This document shows, piece after piece, positions 41,504-50,460 of a stretch of DNA of 64,000 nt (position 1 is the stretch's first letter; each line of letters opens with the position of its first letter). The stretch spans positions 62,001-126,000 of the forward strand of contig NZ_WWCL01000005.1 of the NCBI RefSeq assembly GCF_009857835.1. The letters are read 5' to 3'. This DNA is from Duganella fentianensis. GTDB lineage: Bacteria; Pseudomonadota; Gammaproteobacteria; Burkholderiales; Burkholderiaceae_D. Made by a program: the position numbers and the translations under genes. A model generated the notes under the pieces. That model did not search any database. It was not told where the DNA came from and saw only the letters and a list, made by a program, of their open reading frames with translations.

Positions 41504-42184
41504 TTGCCAGCCCATTTCGACCTGCAACAATTTCAGGCCATGACGCCACTCGATGGCGACAACATCTGGGCCTATCTGCTGGACCACAATGCCGAGCGGA
41601 TTACTGTGAAGCGGCGCAAACCGGCGCTGGAAAACATCGAGAAAATCTTCCGTGCCACCTTCAGGCTGGCCAACGAGGTGGGCTTCCGCACCATGAATCT
41701 GCGCGACCTGTGCCGCGAGACAGGGCTGTCCATGGGCGGGCTGTACGGCTACATCAGCAGCAAGGACCAGCTGGCAGAAATGATAGAAGATGTGGTGCGC
41801 CATGCCACCCATGAAGTGCCGCGCATGTTTGATGATCTGAGCGATCCGCTGGAGCGGCTGGAAGCGCTGGTGCGGGCCTCGATCTTCGTGTCCGAAATCC
41901 TGCAGCCGTGGTTCTATTTCGTCTTCATGGATTCGCGCGTACTGCAGACGGCCCAGCGTGCCACTGCCAAGGAATCGGAACTGTATGTGCAGAGCCTGTT
42001 CGCCGGCATCATCAGCGAACTGCCGCACCGGCCGCAAGGCAGCCCCGAGCTGCTGGCTTCGCACATCATGGCGATGTTTCAGGACTGGTATGTGAAGCGC
42101 TGGAAGTACCGCGCGGCCGAGATCACGCCGGACCAGTTTGCCGATAGCGCGGTGCGCATGATGCGCGGCTATCTGCGCGCCTAA
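41504..42184 (+). CDS. TetR/AcrR-family transcriptional regulator
   Basis: A regulator with an N-terminal TetR helix-turn-helix (FRLANEVGFRTMNLRDLCRE, then GLSMGGLYGYISSKDQL) and a helical ligand domain. The frame is open from 41429, but the -10 box at 41450-41455 argues for a later start. TTG 41504 gives 226 aa and ATG 41540 gives about 214 aa; both leave a longer arm before the HTH than is usual. It is divergent from the lipase operon and might control it, though TetR proteins of this kind are often tied to fatty acid metabolism. The effector is unknown. Confidence 0.75.
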   Translation: MPAHFDLQQFQAMTPLDGDNIWAYLLDHNAERITVKRRKPALENIEKIFRATFRLANEVGFRTMNLRDLCRETGLSMGGLYGYISSKDQLAEMIEDVVRHATHEVPRMFDDLSDPLERLEALVRASIFVSEILQPWFYFVFMDSRVLQTAQRATAKESELYVQSLFAGIISELPHRPQGSPELLASHIMAMFQDWYVKRWKYRAAEITPDQFADSAVRMMRGYLRA

Positions 42185-42205
42185 GCGCGCAGACCGGCTG
42201 CGGAA

Positions 42206-44560
42206 CTACTGGTTGGTGGCCGGCGTAGCCGGTGGTGTAGGGGTCACGTTCTCGCCACCGGGCGGCACATAATCTTCCATATCGAGCGAGTGGCGTGCGG
42301 CGTCGCCCATGAACTCGTCGTACAGCCATTCGCCATTGACCTGGGTGAGGCCGGCCGGGGTCGGACGCTCCTGCGCCGGACGGTTTTGCAGCGCCACCTT
42401 CATGTAGTCTATCCAGATCGGCAGCGCCACGCTGGAACCGAACTCCTTGCCGCCCAGCGATTTGGAATCGTCGTAACCCATCCACGAAACGGCCACGATG
42501 CCGCCGCCGTAACCGGCAAACCAGCCATCGACGGCATCGCTGGAAGTACCGGTTTTGCCGGCCAGATCAGGGCGGCCCAGCTTGGCCACGGCAGCCCCCG
42601 TGCCGGTGCGCGTCACCTGACGCAACAGGCTATCGGTCACATAGGCATTGCGCGGATCGATTACGCGGGCTTCGTCGGGCAGGGTGGTGCGCGGTTTGGT
42701 TTCGGAGATTACCTTGCCATTACCATCGACGATTTTGGCGATGAAATACGGCTCGACCGTGTAGCCGCCATTGGCGAACACGGAATAGGCACCCACCAGC
42801 TGGGCCGGCGTGACGGAGCCGGTGCCCAGTGCCAGCGTCAGATTCTTCGGATGCTTGGCCAGATCGAAGCCGAACTTGCCCAGGTAGTGGTGGGTAAATG
42901 GCACGGTGATCGAGCGCAGGATGCGCACCGATGCCACGTTCTTGGATTCGGCCAGCGCGGTACGCATGGTAATCGGGCCATCGAACTTGCCATCATCGTT
43001 CTTCGGGCTCCAGGCTTCGTTGCCCGTTTCGGCGCCCGTCAGATCGAGCGGCGAATCGTTGATGATGGTGGATGGATTAAAGCCTTTCTCCAGTGCCGCC
43101 GAATATACGAAAGGCTTGATGGAGGAGCCGGGCTGGCGCCATGCCTGCGTGACGTGGTTGAACTTCTGAAGGTTGTAATCGAAGCCGCCTACCATGGCGT
43201 GGTAGCCGCCCGTGACCGAATCGATGGACACAAACGCGGCCGCCACCTGCGGCACCTGGGTGATGCTCCAGCTATTCTTTTCCTGCATGATGCGCACTAC
43301 AGCACCGGGACGCAGGCGTACGCTGTCCCTGGCCTTGTCGCTCAGGGCACTGGTCACCAGCCGCAGGCCATCACCGGTGACGGTGATTTCGTCGCCGGAC
43401 GGATTCTGCACCTTGACGGCTTTCGGGCTGGCGTCCAGCACCACGGCCGGAATCAGGCGGTCGCTGCTCGGGCGGCGCTGCAGCGCTTCCTCGATGGCGT
43501 CATCGCGTTCCTCGGCATTGGCCGGCAGATTGATAAAGGCTTCCGGCCCGCGGTAGCCGTGACGCTGGTCATAGTTCAGCACATTGCGGCGCACTGATTC
43601 GTAAGCGGCAATCTGGTCCGCCTTGAGGATGGTGGTGTAGACGCTGATGCCCTTGGTGTAGGAGTCTTCCTTGAACTGGGCATACACCACCTGACGTGCC
43701 AGTTCGGCCACGTATTCGGCATGGGTCTCGAATTCCTGGCCACGATGGCTGACGTGCAGCGTGGTATGCAGCGCCTTCTGGTACTGCTCTTCGGTGATGT
43801 AGTTGACGTCGCGCATGGCGCGCAGGACGACCTGCTGGCGCTGTTTGGCGCGCTTGGGGTTGACGGCCGGATTGTGGCGCGCAGGATTCTTGGGCAGGCC
43901 GGCCAGCATGGCCATTTCGGCAATGTTCAGGTCTTTCAGCGATTTGCCGAAGTAGGTCTGCGCCGCGCTGCCGAAGCCGAACGAGCGCTGGCCCAGATAG
44001 ATCTGGTTCATATACAGCTCGAGGATCTGGTCCTTGTTCAGGGCTGCCTCGATTTTGAAGGCCAGCATGACTTCATTGAGTTTGCGGCCATAGAATTTTT
44101 CCCGTGTGAGGAAGAAGTTACGCGCCACCTGCATGGTGATGGTGGAGCCGCCCTGACTCATGGCTCCGCCCAGATTGGCCTTGGCCGCGCCCAGCGCGCG
44201 CACCCAGTCGATGCCGTTGTGGTCGTAGAAGCGCTTGTCTTCGATCGCCAGTATGGATTTCTTCATCATCTCGGGAATGTCCTTGATGGGGATGAAGTCG
44301 CGGTGTTCTTCGCCGAATTCGCCGATCAGGGCATTGTCGGCCGTGTAGACGCGCAGCGGGATTTTCGGCCGGTAGTCGGTCACGGCATCGAGTGATGGCA
44401 GGTTGGGCGCTACCACCAGCAGCAGATAGGCGATCAGCAGTCCGCCTGCGATCAGGCCGGCAATGCCTATGGCGATGAAGCCACGGATGGCGTTGCGGCG
44501 GGTCAGCCACTTGGAAAAATCGATGGAGGAAGTAGTCAAGGCAGGCACTCTCGGAGACAT
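42206..44560 (-). CDS. mrcA: Penicillin-binding protein 1A (bifunctional)
   Basis: A 784-aa class A PBP that polymerises and cross-links peptidoglycan. It has one membrane helix (GFIAIGIAGLIAGGLLIAYLLL), the GT51 glycosyltransferase domain (ILAIEDKRFYDHNGIDW, GGSTITMQVARNFFL), an OB-like insertion and the transpeptidase domain with SSIKPF, SKN (ESKNVAS) and KTGTSSD. The C-terminus is Pro/Thr-rich. The -10 box at 44572-44577 lies only 12 bases before the ATG, so translation may really start at the TTG at 44539 (MTTSSIDFSK). It converges on the TetR gene. Confidence 0.93.
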   Translation of the reverse strand: MSPRVPALTTSSIDFSKWLTRRNAIRGFIAIGIAGLIAGGLLIAYLLLVVAPNLPSLDAVTDYRPKIPLRVYTADNALIGEFGEEHRDFIPIKDIPEMMKKSILAIEDKRFYDHNGIDWVRALGAAKANLGGAMSQGGSTITMQVARNFFLTREKFYGRKLNEVMLAFKIEAALNKDQILELYMNQIYLGQRSFGFGSAAQTYFGKSLKDLNIAEMAMLAGLPKNPARHNPAVNPKRAKQRQQVVLRAMRDVNYITEEQYQKALHTTLHVSHRGQEFETHAEYVAELARQVVYAQFKEDSYTKGISVYTTILKADQIAAYESVRRNVLNYDQRHGYRGPEAFINLPANAEERDDAIEEALQRRPSSDRLIPAVVLDASPKAVKVQNPSGDEITVTGDGLRLVTSALSDKARDSVRLRPGAVVRIMQEKNSWSITQVPQVAAAFVSIDSVTGGYHAMVGGFDYNLQKFNHVTQAWRQPGSSIKPFVYSAALEKGFNPSTIINDSPLDLTGAETGNEAWSPKNDDGKFDGPITMRTALAESKNVASVRILRSITVPFTHHYLGKFGFDLAKHPKNLTLALGTGSVTPAQLVGAYSVFANGGYTVEPYFIAKIVDGNGKVISETKPRTTLPDEARVIDPRNAYVTDSLLRQVTRTGTGAAVAKLGRPDLAGKTGTSSDAVDGWFAGYGGGIVAVSWMGYDDSKSLGGKEFGSSVALPIWIDYMKVALQNRPAQERPTPAGLTQVNGEWLYDEFMGDAARHSLDMEDYVPPGGENVTPTPPATPATNQ

Positions 44561-44571
44561 CGGTAGGCGCG

Positions 44572-44577
44572 ATTATA
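44572..44577 (-). promoter_or_regulatory. Candidate -10 box of the PBP1A gene
   Basis: A perfect TATAAT on the minus strand, within the 149-base PBP1A/glpD gap. Its closeness to the annotated ATG suggests a nearly leaderless message or a start at 44539. Confidence 0.35.
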
Positions 44578-44620
44578 GACCATCGCGTTGTGCGTTTCCC
44601 GAATTGGAAATTGGTGATTT

Positions 44621-44699
44621 TTGCAAATTAGAGGGAGGCAGTCTATGCTGGCGCTAGGAATTGTCGTAACGTATCACTATTCGAGCTAAAACGTATCAC
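44621..44699 (+). promoter_or_regulatory. glpD promoter and tandem 10-bp repeats
   Basis: TTGCAA (44621-44626) and TATGCT (44644-44649) are 17 bases apart and form a plausible sigma-70 promoter. Downstream, AACGTATCAC occurs twice, at 44668-44677 and 44690-44699, exactly 22 bases apart. The repeats lie between the predicted start of transcription and the ribosome site GGGGAAG, where a dimeric repressor could bind. The protein is unknown; a GlpR-like regulator would be the natural guess. Confidence 0.5.
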
Positions 44700-44709
44700 C
44701 GGGGAAGAC

Positions 44710-46245
44710 ATGGCGGAACCGCAGCACACTCTCGATTGCGATCTATTGATAGTCGGTGGCGGCATCAATGGGGTAGGTATCGCGCGCGATGCGGCCGGAC
44801 GGGGGCTGTCGGTGGTGCTGTGCGAAAAAGATGATCTGGCCGCCCATACCTCGTCCGCTTCGTCCAAGCTTATCCACGGCGGCCTGCGCTATCTGGAGTA
44901 TTACGAGTTCAATCTGGTGCGCAAAGCCCTGATCGAGCGCGAAGTGCTGCTACGCGCCGCGCCCCATATCATGCGCCCGCTACGCTTTGTCATGCCCCAT
45001 GCGGCCGGCTTGCGGCCCAGCTGGATGATACGGGCCGGCCTGAAACTATATGATTTGCTGGCCAAGCGCGAACTGCTGCCGCCTTCCTCGGCCATCAATC
45101 TGCGCTGTCATCCGGCCGGCCAGCCGCTGAAACCGGAATTCCGCTGCGGTTACATCTATTCCGATGGCTGGGTGGATGATGCGCGGCTGGTGGTGCTGAA
45201 CGCCATGGATGCGGAAGAAAAGGGCGCCATCATTCTGACCCAGACCCTGTGCAGCCGATTGCAGCGGCAGGCGGGCGGCTGGCAGGCCGACCTGCACAAG
45301 CAGGGCTGCGGCGATGTACGGGTCAACGCCCGCTATGTGGTGAATGCGGCGGGACCATGGACGGCGCAGGTGCTGCATGCGGCCGTGCCGAAAGAAGGCG
45401 GCGGCCATCTGCGCCTGATTAAAGGCAGCCATATCATCGTGCGGCGCATTTTCGAACACGAACATGCGTATATATTCCAGCATCGCGACGGCCGCATCGT
45501 GTTCGCCATTCCCTACGAACGCGAATTTACCCTGATAGGCACGACCGACCTTGATTACCAGGGTGACGCCAATCAGGTGGCCATCAGCGAAGAAGAAATC
45601 CGCTATCTGTGCCAGCTGGCCAGCGAGTACTTTGTCCGCCCCGTACAGCCGGCCGATGTGGTGTCTACCTATTCCGGCGTGCGGCCGCTGGTGGAAGATG
45701 GGGCCGACGCCAAGGCCGTCACGCGCGACTACCGGCTGGAAGTGGATCAGGATGGCCCGCCGCTGCTGAGCGTCTTCGGCGGCAAGATCACCACCTACCG
45801 CAAGCTGGCCGAAGATGCGGTCGATCAGGTGGCCCGCGCGCTGGGCAACCGCCACGGTGCATGGACCCACGATGCCTGCCTGCCCGGCGGTGACCTGTTC
45901 GGCGCCAGGCCGCAGAACCGTTCCGTGCTGGAGTTCGATAGCTGGGTGCGCACGGTGCAGAACCAGTATGCATGGCTGCCGCCGCTGCTGGTGGCCCGCT
46001 ACGCACGCGCCTACGGTACGCGGCTGCATACGCTGCTGGCGCAGAAGACCACGCTGATCGAGATGGGCGAGGAAATCCTGCCCGGCCTGTATGCGACGGA
46101 AGTGGAATACCTGCGCCGCTATGAATGGGCGCGCACGGCACAGGACATTCTGTGGCGCCGCTCCAAACTGGGCCTGCATCTGCCACCTGATGCCGCGCAA
46201 GTCCTGCAGGACTGGCTGCTGGCTCATCCCGTCCAGTGTAAATAA
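44710..46245 (+). CDS. glpD: Aerobic glycerol-3-phosphate dehydrogenase GlpD
   Basis: A 511-aa FAD enzyme of the inner membrane that oxidises sn-glycerol-3-phosphate to dihydroxyacetone phosphate and feeds electrons to the quinone pool. The FAD motif LLIVGGGINGVGIARDAAG, the segment SSASSKLIHGGLRYLE and GGKITTYRKLAEDA are characteristic. No glpK or glpF is next to it. The leader holds two tandem repeats that suggest transcriptional control. A terminator begins right after the stop. It may also help use glycerol released by the lipase nearby (inference). Confidence 0.94.
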   Translation: MAEPQHTLDCDLLIVGGGINGVGIARDAAGRGLSVVLCEKDDLAAHTSSASSKLIHGGLRYLEYYEFNLVRKALIEREVLLRAAPHIMRPLRFVMPHAAGLRPSWMIRAGLKLYDLLAKRELLPPSSAINLRCHPAGQPLKPEFRCGYIYSDGWVDDARLVVLNAMDAEEKGAIILTQTLCSRLQRQAGGWQADLHKQGCGDVRVNARYVVNAAGPWTAQVLHAAVPKEGGGHLRLIKGSHIIVRRIFEHEHAYIFQHRDGRIVFAIPYEREFTLIGTTDLDYQGDANQVAISEEEIRYLCQLASEYFVRPVQPADVVSTYSGVRPLVEDGADAKAVTRDYRLEVDQDGPPLLSVFGGKITTYRKLAEDAVDQVARALGNRHGAWTHDACLPGGDLFGARPQNRSVLEFDSWVRTVQNQYAWLPPLLVARYARAYGTRLHTLLAQKTTLIEMGEEILPGLYATEVEYLRRYEWARTAQDILWRRSKLGLHLPPDAAQVLQDWLLAHPVQCK

Positions 46246-46282
46246 AAAACGGCGCCTGTCCTTGCGGATCAGGCGCCGTTTT
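46246..46282. terminator. Bidirectional terminator between glpD and the peptide transporter
   Basis: A perfect 13-bp stem (AAAACGGCGCCTG / CAGGCGCCGTTTT) with an 11-base loop starts at the first base after the glpD stop. A run on the left and T run on the right allow function in both directions. Confidence 0.88.
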
Positions 46283-46315
46283 GCGCTAGGCGCCGCGTGC
46301 GCGGCGCTGCCTATA

Positions 46316-47815
46316 TTACTTCACACCGTGCATCAGTTTCTGGATCAGGGGAGCGATCAGGAACAGCAGCACGCCGCCAGCCATCAGCGAGTAGAAGCCG
46401 AAGGTGTAGCCGCTCAGTGCCGAGGTGATCGACATACCGGCTTCGCCGCTGACGTGGGAAGCGAAGATGCCCGACAGGTTGTTACCGATACCGGTAGACA
46501 GGAACCAGCCACCCATACCCAGACCGACCAGACGGGTAGGTGCCAGCTTGGTCACCATCGACAGGCCGATAGGTGACAGGCACAGTTCACCGATCGATTG
46601 CAGTACGTAGACCATGAACAGGGTCCAGAACGGGATCTTGTTGTCGACGTTGACCAGCATCGACAGCGCATACATCAGCAGGCCGAAAGCGGCACCATTG
46701 AACAGCAGGCCGAGGCCGAATTTGCGCGGAATCGAAGGATTGGCACCGCGCATGGCCACCCAGATGAAGGCGATGACAGGAGCGCAGGAAATGATGGCCA
46801 GCGAGTTCACGGTCTGGAACCAGGCTACCGGGAAAGTCCAGTTGAACATTACGCGGTCAACGATTTTGTCGGCCAGGAAGGTGAACGAGCTGCCAGCCTG
46901 TTCGAAGAACATCCAGAACATGATATTGAAGAAGAAGATCAGCAGCATGGCGATGACTTTGTCGCGCGCTACTTTGCCGTTGCGGATACCTTCTACCAGC
47001 AGCATCACGGACAGCAGGATGAACAGGCCGGACAGCACGATCTGCAGATTGGCTGCGCCAGCGGCCAGCAGCAGGTACACCAGCGGAATCACGCAAAGCG
47101 AGCCCAGTACCACGTAGACCATGCGCTTGGGGTCGGCGTTGCTTTGGTCCGGAGCACCGATGCCTTTGAGCTGGGCGCGGCCGATGAAGAACCATACCAG
47201 GCTAACCAGCATACCGACGCCGGCCGACAGGAACACTACTTTGTAGGCAGGCATGCCGTGGTTGCCGAAGACGGCCGAAGCCAGCCACTCGGTCAGCACT
47301 GGCGCGACCAGCGCGCCCGAGTTGATGCCCATGTAGAAAATGGTGAAGCCGGAATCGCGACGCGGGTCGGCGGCACCATACAGCTTGCCTACCATGGTCG
47401 AGATATTCGGTTTGAACATGCCGTTACCGACGATGATGGTCGCCAGACCGAATTTGAACACGGTCTGGTCAGGCAAGGCAATCATGAACAGGCCGGCGGC
47501 CATGAACGAGGCGCCCACCAGAATCGAGCGCTGATAACCGAGCACGCGGTCTGCCACGTAGCCGCCGAACAGCGCTGCGGCATAAACCAGCGCCAGATAG
47601 GAACCGTACACCAGATTGGCAGCCGATTCGCCCGTTGGGTCGCCGCTGTAGAATTGGGCCACAACGTAGAGAACCAGGGCCCAGCGTATGCCGTAGAAGG
47701 CAAAACGCTCCCAGAACTCGGTCATGAACAACATCCAGAGCGGGGCAGGGTGGCCCATGATCTGTTTGAACTCGGGAATCTTCGCTTCCGTATTGGTGGT
47801 GGTCGCACCGCTCAT
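46316..47815 (-). CDS. POT-family proton/peptide symporter
   Basis: A 499-aa inner-membrane transporter of di- and tripeptides with about 14 helices. The proton-coupling motif ExxERFxxY is seen in EFWERFAFYGIRWAL. Other family marks are GGYVADRVLGYQRSI and FTIFYMGINSGALVAPV. The ATG at 47815 follows AGGAGA; the longer frame lacks a ribosome site. It resembles DtpA/DtpB and YjdL types. It is divergent from ppnN with 256 bases between, and its 3' end meets the glpD terminator. Confidence 0.9.
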   Translation of the reverse strand: MSGATTTNTEAKIPEFKQIMGHPAPLWMLFMTEFWERFAFYGIRWALVLYVVAQFYSGDPTGESAANLVYGSYLALVYAAALFGGYVADRVLGYQRSILVGASFMAAGLFMIALPDQTVFKFGLATIIVGNGMFKPNISTMVGKLYGAADPRRDSGFTIFYMGINSGALVAPVLTEWLASAVFGNHGMPAYKVVFLSAGVGMLVSLVWFFIGRAQLKGIGAPDQSNADPKRMVYVVLGSLCVIPLVYLLLAAGAANLQIVLSGLFILLSVMLLVEGIRNGKVARDKVIAMLLIFFFNIMFWMFFEQAGSSFTFLADKIVDRVMFNWTFPVAWFQTVNSLAIISCAPVIAFIWVAMRGANPSIPRKFGLGLLFNGAAFGLLMYALSMLVNVDNKIPFWTLFMVYVLQSIGELCLSPIGLSMVTKLAPTRLVGLGMGGWFLSTGIGNNLSGIFASHVSGEAGMSITSALSGYTFGFYSLMAGGVLLFLIAPLIQKLMHGVK

Positions 47816-48071
47816 GCGGCTTCTCCTATTTTTTATGATCGAAAAAAGTCTCTCGGACTCCCTCGTGGGGTGCCAAGTGGGCGCCATTTTAATCTACAAA
47901 TCGCCGGCAACGGGCAATTTGATGCATGGTTCCTAAAGTTGTGGCATTTGTGCTATTAAATTAACCATAACAGGAATGCACAATCTCGGCCCCGCAGAAC
48001 GGCGGTTTGTCGTATATTGAGGGCGCGGCACATAGTGCCGTGCATCGAAATTGAATAAGGATTTACGCATC
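47816..48071. promoter_or_regulatory. Divergent region between the peptide transporter and ppnN
   Basis: A 256-base gene-free stretch with the promoters of both genes. A perfect palindrome CGGCACATAGTGCCG lies at 48026-48040, followed by AAGGA (48056-48060) before the ppnN ATG. The part at 47880-47990 is AT-rich with candidate -10 elements, none of which stands out. Confidence 0.4.
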
Positions 48072-49442
48072 ATGGAACATGACGTTGTCGATACCCTGAT
48101 TTCGCCGGAAGGACATCTGGAAGTCCTGTCCAAGGCGGAGGTGGCCAAACTGCTCGATACCAGCCAGGGTGGCCTGTTTAATACTTTGCGCCGCTGCGCA
48201 CTGGCCGTGCTCAATTGCGGCAGCACCATCGACGATGGCAAGGAACTGCTGGAACGCTATGAATCGTTCGATATCAGCATTCTGCAGCGCGAGCGCGGCA
48301 TCAAGCTCGATATCAAGGGCGCGCCGGGTATCGCTTTCGTCGATGGCAAAATGATCAAGGGCATACACGAGCACCTGTTTGCGGTGCTGCGCGATATCGT
48401 TTTCGTCAGCAGCGAAATCAGTGACAATCCGAAGTTTGATGTAGAGAGCACGGAAGGCATTACCGATGCCGTGTTCCACATCCTGCGCAATGCCGATGTG
48501 CTGAAACCTCTGCTTAATCCCAAGCTGGTGGTGTGCTGGGGCGGCCACTCGATCAACCGCGCCGAATACACCTATTCCAAGGAAGTGGGCTACCAGATGG
48601 GCCTGCGCGATCTGGATATCTGCACCGGCTGCGGGCCGGGCGCCATGAAGGGGCCGATGAAGGGCGCCACCATAGGCCATGCCAAGCAGCGCTTTACCAA
48701 CGGGCGCTATCTGGGCATCACCGAGCCGGGCATCATTGCGGCCGAATCGCCCAACCCCATCGTCAATGAACTGGTGATCATGCCTGATATCGAGAAGCGC
48801 CTCGAAGCGTTCGTGCGTACGGGCCATGGCATCGTGGTGTTTCCCGGTGGTGCCGGCACGGCCGAGGAAATCCTGTACATCCTCGGCATCCTGCTGCACC
48901 CGGATAATGCCGAGATTCCTTTCCCGCTGATCTTCACGGGACCGGAAACTTCGCGCGAGTACTTCGTGCAGATTAACCAGTTCATCCACGATACACTGGG
49001 ACCGGAGGCGCAGCAGCGCTATAAGATCATCATCGACGATCCGGAACTGGTGGCGCGCGAAATGCAGAACGGGATCAAGGAAGTGCGCGAATACCGCAAG
49101 TTGCGCAGCGATGCCTATTACTTCAACTGGGGCCTGAAGATAGACCACGAGTTCCAGCGTCCGTTTGCGCCTACCCACGAGAACATGCGCAAACTGAGCC
49201 TGCACAAGCAGCAGCCCGTGCATCTGCTGGCGGCTAATCTGCGCCGCGCTTTCTCCGGCGTGGTGGCTGGCAATGTGAAGGAAGAGGGCATACGCGCCGT
49301 GGAAAAGCACGGCGTGTTCGAAATCCACGGCGACAAGGAGATCATGGAGCCTATGGATGCGCTGCTGGCTTCCTTCGTGGTTCAGCACCGCATGAAACTG
49401 GCCGGTAAACACTACACGCCTTGCTACCGCGTGATCCAGTAA
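48072..49442 (+). CDS. ppnN: Pyrimidine/purine nucleotide 5'-monophosphate nucleosidase PpnN
   Basis: A 456-aa enzyme of the YgdH/LOG-like family that hydrolyses nucleoside monophosphates to base and ribose-5-phosphate. In E. coli PpnN binds (p)ppGpp, which changes its activity during stringent response. The core motif is VVFPGGAGTAEEILYI; the N-terminal (DUF4478-like) and C-terminal (DUF3412-like) extensions are present, giving nearly the same length as the E. coli protein (454 aa). The ATG at 48072 was chosen over a TTG at 48051. It ends 7 bases before the convergent LysR gene. Confidence 0.92.
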   Translation: MEHDVVDTLISPEGHLEVLSKAEVAKLLDTSQGGLFNTLRRCALAVLNCGSTIDDGKELLERYESFDISILQRERGIKLDIKGAPGIAFVDGKMIKGIHEHLFAVLRDIVFVSSEISDNPKFDVESTEGITDAVFHILRNADVLKPLLNPKLVVCWGGHSINRAEYTYSKEVGYQMGLRDLDICTGCGPGAMKGPMKGATIGHAKQRFTNGRYLGITEPGIIAAESPNPIVNELVIMPDIEKRLEAFVRTGHGIVVFPGGAGTAEEILYILGILLHPDNAEIPFPLIFTGPETSREYFVQINQFIHDTLGPEAQQRYKIIIDDPELVAREMQNGIKEVREYRKLRSDAYYFNWGLKIDHEFQRPFAPTHENMRKLSLHKQQPVHLLAANLRRAFSGVVAGNVKEEGIRAVEKHGVFEIHGDKEIMEPMDALLASFVVQHRMKLAGKHYTPCYRVIQ

Positions 49443-49449
49443 GCCGGCT

Positions 49450-50352
49450 TTATCGCATGGTCTGAACCATTTCGCCCAGCCAGTCGGCGAATACCCGGAC
49501 CCGCTTGGGGATGTTGCGCCGGTGCGGGAACAGGATGTGGCTGGGCATGGGCGCAGGCAGATAGTCGGGCAGCACCTGCGCCAGCAGGCCGGCCTGTATG
49601 TCGGCCTGCGCGGCCGACTGCGGCAGCTGGGCGATGCCTAGCCCGCCACGGCAGGCCGCGCTATACGCCACGCTGTTATTCACCGTGACTTTGTGGCCCA
49701 TGGCGAGGTAATGCGTCCGGCCGCTGGCACTATCGCAGTATTCGAAGCCGGCCGGCTGGCTGGCAGGATTGGGCTGGTAGTTGACCAGCCAGTGCTGCGC
49801 CAGATCGTCCAGCGTGGCCGGTGTGCCATAGTGCGCCAGATAGGCCGGACTGGCCACGTTGATCAATTCCAGTGGCGGCAGCGGGCGCGCGACCAGCGAC
49901 TGGTCCACGACGGCACCTACCCTTACCACCAGATCGAAGCCTTCGCCCAGCAGGTCGACGCGACGGTCGGTGCTGAACAGGTCTACCTGCACTTGCGGAT
50001 GCGCGGCCAGAAAGCCGGCCAGCTGGGCGCTGACCTGCGCCGCCAGACCTAGCGGCATGTCGGCACGGATGCGACCCCGTAGCTGGTCGCCCTGACGGAA
50101 CAGGGCGCTGATGTCGTCCAGATCTTCCAGCAGACGGTCGCAGCGTTCCAGTAGATCGGCACCTTCGCGGGTGATCTGTACGCGCCGCGTGGTTCTTTGC
50201 AGCAGGCGCGCACCGAGCTGCTCTTCCAGCCGCTGGATGGCATTCGAGATAGTGGCGCGCGGTAGCTGGAGCCGGTCGGCTGTGCGGGTAAAGCTGCCCA
50301 GTCTGGCCACCCAGCTAAAAATTCTCAAGTCTTCCGTCTGGATTGGTTTCAT
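49450..50352 (-). CDS. LysR-family transcriptional regulator
   Basis: A 300-aa regulator: N-terminal winged HTH (LRIFSWVARLGSFTRTADRL, LPRATISNAIQRLEEQLG) and a C-terminal substrate-binding domain. The ATG at 50352 gives the standard MKPIQTEDLRIF start. An upstream ATG at 50391 lies only three bases from a -10 box, so it should not be transcribed with a leader. Many LysR proteins of this subgroup (AaeR/DsdC-like) control a divergent gene, here the SDR oxidoreductase. Confidence 0.87.
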   Translation of the reverse strand: MKPIQTEDLRIFSWVARLGSFTRTADRLQLPRATISNAIQRLEEQLGARLLQRTTRRVQITREGADLLERCDRLLEDLDDISALFRQGDQLRGRIRADMPLGLAAQVSAQLAGFLAAHPQVQVDLFSTDRRVDLLGEGFDLVVRVGAVVDQSLVARPLPPLELINVASPAYLAHYGTPATLDDLAQHWLVNYQPNPASQPAGFEYCDSASGRTHYLAMGHKVTVNNSVAYSAACRGGLGIAQLPQSAAQADIQAGLLAQVLPDYLPAPMPSHILFPHRRNIPKRVRVFADWLGEMVQTMR

Positions 50353-50393
50353 TTTTCGAATAGTGATGTCGGATTTCGCTGGTTTATCCATTC

Positions 50394-50399
50394 ATTATA
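50394..50399 (-). promoter_or_regulatory. Candidate -10 box of the LysR gene
   Basis: A perfect TATAAT on the minus strand in the 108-base LysR/SDR gap. Transcription would begin near 50387, giving a leader of about 35 bases to the ATG at 50352. Confidence 0.4.
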
Positions 50400-50460
50400 C
50401 GGAATTACACTCTATTTCATCTGCTCCACGTGGCGAGCATGAACGAGATAGGAGTCTGAC

